Assembly (NCBI RefSeq): GCF_003339865.1
Contig: NZ_QPKV01000008.1
Coordinates: 62,001-126,000 of the forward strand
Source: Pedobacter chinensis
Lineage (GTDB): Bacteria; Bacteroidota; Bacteroidia; Sphingobacteriales; Sphingobacteriaceae
Length of the DNA: 64,000 nucleotides
Direction of reading: 5' to 3'
The position numbers and the translations under genes are program-made. This document shows, piece after piece, positions 61,977 to 64,000 of the stretch (positions are counted from its first letter, which is position 1; the number at the start of each line of letters is the position of its first letter). The notes beneath the pieces were generated by a model. It saw only the letters and a list, made by a program, of their open reading frames with translations. It searched no databases and was not told where the DNA came from.

Positions 61977-62357
61977 TTACTCAATGGTGTAACTTAAGTT
62001 GACTTTGGCAATGCCTTTTCTAAAGATACCGATCTCTTTTGCTGCACTTTCTGACAGATCAATAGCTAGTCTTTTTGAGAATGGGCCTCTATCGTTTACT
62101 TTGACAATAACTGATTTTCCATTATCTGGATTGGTTACTGTGATCATTGTTCCCATCGGTAATGTACGATGAGCGGCTGTGAATTTTTTAGCCCTGTATT
62201 TTGCGCCGCTTGTTGTTCGGCGACCTTCGAACTTTCTGTGATAATAAGTGGCAAGAACTGTTTTTTTGATGCTATCCGGCTCATTTGAGGAATCAGAATT
62301 TTGTGCTTTACCTTGTAAAAACAGGAAACAAAAACTTAATAACAGAAAATACTTCAT
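61977..62357 (-). CDS. RlpA-family septal ring lytic transglycosylase-like protein
   Basis: An exported double-psi beta-barrel protein of 126 residues with signal peptide MKYFLLLSFCFLFLQGKAQ. Family marks are ATYYHRKFEGRRTTSG, FTAAHRTLPMGTMITVTN and VKVNDRGPF, including the conserved His-Asp pair. There is no SPOR domain, so it is a minimal version. RlpA proteins cleave denuded glycan strands at the septum. Stand-alone. Confidence 0.9.
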   Translation of the reverse strand: MKYFLLLSFCFLFLQGKAQNSDSSNEPDSIKKTVLATYYHRKFEGRRTTSGAKYRAKKFTAAHRTLPMGTMITVTNPDNGKSVIVKVNDRGPFSKRLAIDLSESAAKEIGIFRKGIAKVNLSYTIE

Positions 62358-62383
62358 AGGCTAAAATTTCTTTATCGAGCCTG

Positions 62384-62391
62384 CAAATATA
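62384..62391 (-). promoter_or_regulatory. Candidate -7 element of the rlpA-like gene
   Basis: On the minus strand TATATTTG, an exact TAnnTTTG match 26 bases before the start codon. Confidence 0.45.
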
Positions 62392-62444
62392 AGCATTTAG
62401 TTTATAATCAGTAAATTGTGGAAAAACACTTTGATTTTCAGCAA

Positions 62445-62475
62445 CAAAAAAGGCGTACAACTTTCGCTGTACGCC
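62445..62475 (-). terminator. Terminator of msrB
   Basis: GGCGTACA and TGTACGCC arms around an 8-base loop. On the minus strand CCTTTTTTG follows, 25 bases past the msrB stop. Confidence 0.9.
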
Positions 62476-62500
62476 TCTACCTAACCCTACTATACCCACC

Positions 62501-63004
62501 TTATTTTTGATCAGGTACGAAATTCATAGAGATGGAATTTACACAGTGACGAGTGTCTTTATTGGTAAATCCTTCACCTAAAAATACGTGACCTAAGTGC
62601 GCCCCACAATTGGCGCAAACAATTTCTGTACGGGATCCGTCCGCATCCGGAATTCTTTTAACCGCACCTTTTATTTCATCATCAAAAGCCGGCCAACCGC
62701 AACGGGCATCAAACTTACTTTCCGATCGGTATAATGGTGCATCACAACGTTTACAGGTATATGTTCCTTTATCAGTGGTGTGTTCATATTTACCAGTACC
62801 AGGATATTCAGTACCTTTATTTACGATTACTCTTTCTTCTTCAGGTGTTAACGGATTCCAGTTCATTTTCTTTTTTGGTATAATATTTTCTGATTGCTGT
62901 GTCTGCTTTGTTTCTTTTTTATCTTGCTTTTGTGCACAAGCCGAAAGCGTAGTGATTAAAACAACAGTTGAGATCAAAAATAGTTTATTTAACATCGTTT
63001 TCAT
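62501..63004 (-). CDS. msrB: Peptide-methionine (R)-S-oxide reductase, lipoprotein form
   Basis: Repairs oxidised methionine in proteins, 167 residues. A lipoprotein signal (TTLSAC, C23) places it in the periplasm or outer membrane, unlike cytosolic MsrB. Zinc ligands are the two CxxC pairs CKRC and CANC; the catalytic cysteine is in KDTRHCVNSISMNF; RCGWPAFDD is a family signature. An ATG nine bases inside is an alternative start. It is followed by a good terminator. Confidence 0.95.
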   Translation of the reverse strand: MKTMLNKLFLISTVVLITTLSACAQKQDKKETKQTQQSENIIPKKKMNWNPLTPEEERVIVNKGTEYPGTGKYEHTTDKGTYTCKRCDAPLYRSESKFDARCGWPAFDDEIKGAVKRIPDADGSRTEIVCANCGAHLGHVFLGEGFTNKDTRHCVNSISMNFVPDQK

Positions 63005-63105
63005 ATATCAATATACGCTATAGATTTTATTTTGGTTTGCTGGTTTAAGGGTTTGGAATAGTGTTTACAATGGGATGATAAATGAGTTTGTAAATTAAAT
63101 GTTTT

Positions 63106-63806
63106 TGCCACGGAAACACGGAATACACGGAAAATCATTTCAAAAACAATACATATTATGCACAAGCTTCAAACATGATGTGAGCATGATGGCACTCAAG
63201 AGACAAATTAACATTTGCCACGGAAGCACTGAATACACGGAAAATCATTTCAAAAACAACACATGACATGTTATACCCAAGAATCAAACACGCTTTGAGC
63301 ATGACGGCACTTAAGGGACAAACTAACATTTGCCACGGAAACACGGAATACATGGAAAATCATTTCAAAAACAATACATGTTATACATAAGCTTCAAACA
63401 CGATGTGAGATGATGGCACTCAAGGGACAAACTAACATTTACCACGGAAGCACTGAATACACGGAAAATCATTTCAAAAACAACACATGACATGCTATAC
63501 CCAAGAATCAAACACGCTTTGAGCATGACGGCACTTAAGGGACAAACTAACATTTGCCACGGAATACACGGAAAATCATTTCAAAAACAATATATGACAT
63601 GTTATACCCAAGAATCAAACACGCTTTGAGCATGACGGCACTTAAGGGACAAACTAACATTTACCACGGAAGCACTGAATACACAGAAAAATTATTTTAA
63701 AAACAATACATGTTATGCACAAGCTTCAAACACGATGTGAGATGATGGCACTCAAGGGACAAACTAACATTTACCACGGAAGCACTGAATACACAGAAAA
63801 ATTATT
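63106..63806. repeat. Tandem array of about seven 105-118 bp units (GCCACGGAAxCACxGAATACACGG)
   Basis: Units start with TTGCCACGGA or TTACCACGGA near 63106, 63216, 63331, 63438, 63554, 63660 and 63770. Each continues AAAATCATTTCAAAAACAA, then a variable part with CAAGCTTCAAACACGATG or CAAGAATCAAACACGCTT, then GGCACTCAAGGGACAAACTAAC. Two unit types alternate for the first four units (63106/63331 against 63216/63438). No genes: the 60-65 codon frames here repeat with the array. Confidence 0.95.
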
Positions 63807-64000
63807 TTAAAAAACAACACGCCTTATTTCTAAGGTTGGTTTCCCAAAGTTTAAAACTAAACCAACTCTGCAATCTGAGCATTTTAAATAATTAATCGTT
63901 TGAGCCAGATCTTCATTTGCTATTCCACTTTTAGCCTTGATTTCCAATATAACAGTATCAAAAATTATAAAGTCGGCATAAAAGCTATGTGGTAATAAAA
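63807..64000 (-). CDS. GxxExxY-family protein, C-terminal part
   Basis: The last 64 codons of a gene cut by the window edge. The minus strand reads LLPHSFYADFIIFDTVILEIKAKSG...LVLNFGKPTLEIRRVVF-stop. DFII...ILEIKA and LLNFG-type strands match the GxxExxY family, a PD-(D/E)xK-like fold common in Bacteroidota and often surrounded by repeats. The N-terminal GxxExxY motif itself is outside the window. Its stop codon touches the tandem array. Confidence 0.85.
   Translation of the reverse strand, partial: LLPHSFYADFIIFDTVILEIKAKSGIANEDLAQTINYLKCSDCRVGLVLNFGKPTLEIRRVVF

Noticed and set aside
62610..63023. 137-codon plus-strand frame opposite msrB
   Set aside because: It is antisense to a clear MsrB with all catalytic and zinc residues; no family resemblance on the plus strand.
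63156..63553. Two minus-strand frames of 62-65 codons with similar translations
   Set aside because: They lie wholly within the tandem array and repeat with it; the similarity reflects the repeat, not a gene family.

Overview
The window looks like a chromosomal segment of a Bacteroidota species in the family Sphingobacteriaceae, most likely Pedobacter or a close relative. The basis is AT-rich DNA, a SusC/SusD pair, TAnnTTTG-type -7 promoter elements, many lipoproteins with the -CKK/-CSN start typical of the phylum, an SDR-type threonine dehydrogenase, and several families of intergenic repeats. No rRNA, tRNA or CRISPR array was seen. No lookup was possible, so species assignment is inference.

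Layout. 1-258 is the 5' part of kbl on the minus strand. 510-2957 encodes a DUF5686 outer-membrane-type protein, followed by a 59-bp minisatellite (2979-3738) and trhO. 5209-23153 is a polysaccharide utilization locus (PUL): a membrane-spanning propeller/Y_Y_Y/HTH regulator, SusC, SusD, a LamG lipoprotein, two GH144-type enzymes, a metallophosphoesterase, a GH43-like enzyme, a GH3 beta-glucosidase and an esterase. The GH144 plus GH3 pairing points to beta-1,2-glucans; the phosphoesterase and esterase suggest decorated glucans such as osmoregulated periplasmic glucans. yebC and tdh follow on the minus strand.

25812-37105 is a second carbohydrate locus. It holds a GMC oxidoreductase with its small subunit and a cytochrome c, two Gfo/Idh/MocA oxidoreductases, a DUF1080 (3-keto-glycoside hydrolase type) protein, an MFS permease and four TIM-barrel isomerase/lyase-like proteins, three with export signals. 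The set fits glycoside breakdown through 3-keto sugars instead of ordinary hydrolysis.

37106-39169 is a REP/RAYT region: a REP-associated tyrosine transposase surrounded by hairpin repeats and by fragments of its own 5' and 3' ends. 39170-49759 holds mostly single genes: a lamin-tail-domain surface protein, asd, a CDP-alcohol phosphatidyltransferase, a DUF4143 ATPase, dacB, an esterase, eno and a DivIC/FtsB-like protein. 49874-53180 has a TRIC-type channel and a VWA-like membrane protein between repeat arrays.

53686-63004 is all on the minus strand: fabG, aguA and aguB (agmatine to putrescine) split by a four-helix-bundle gene inside its own repeat cluster, a small CWC protein, nrdB-nrdA, rlpA and msrB. 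A tandem array of about 110-bp units (63106-63806) and a truncated GxxExxY gene close the window.

The most rewarding items are the putative decorated beta-1,2-glucan PUL, the adjacent 3-keto-glycoside locus, the REP/RAYT unit with relic copies, the repeat-embedded four-helix-bundle gene, and a phased triple TACCTC site in front of susC.
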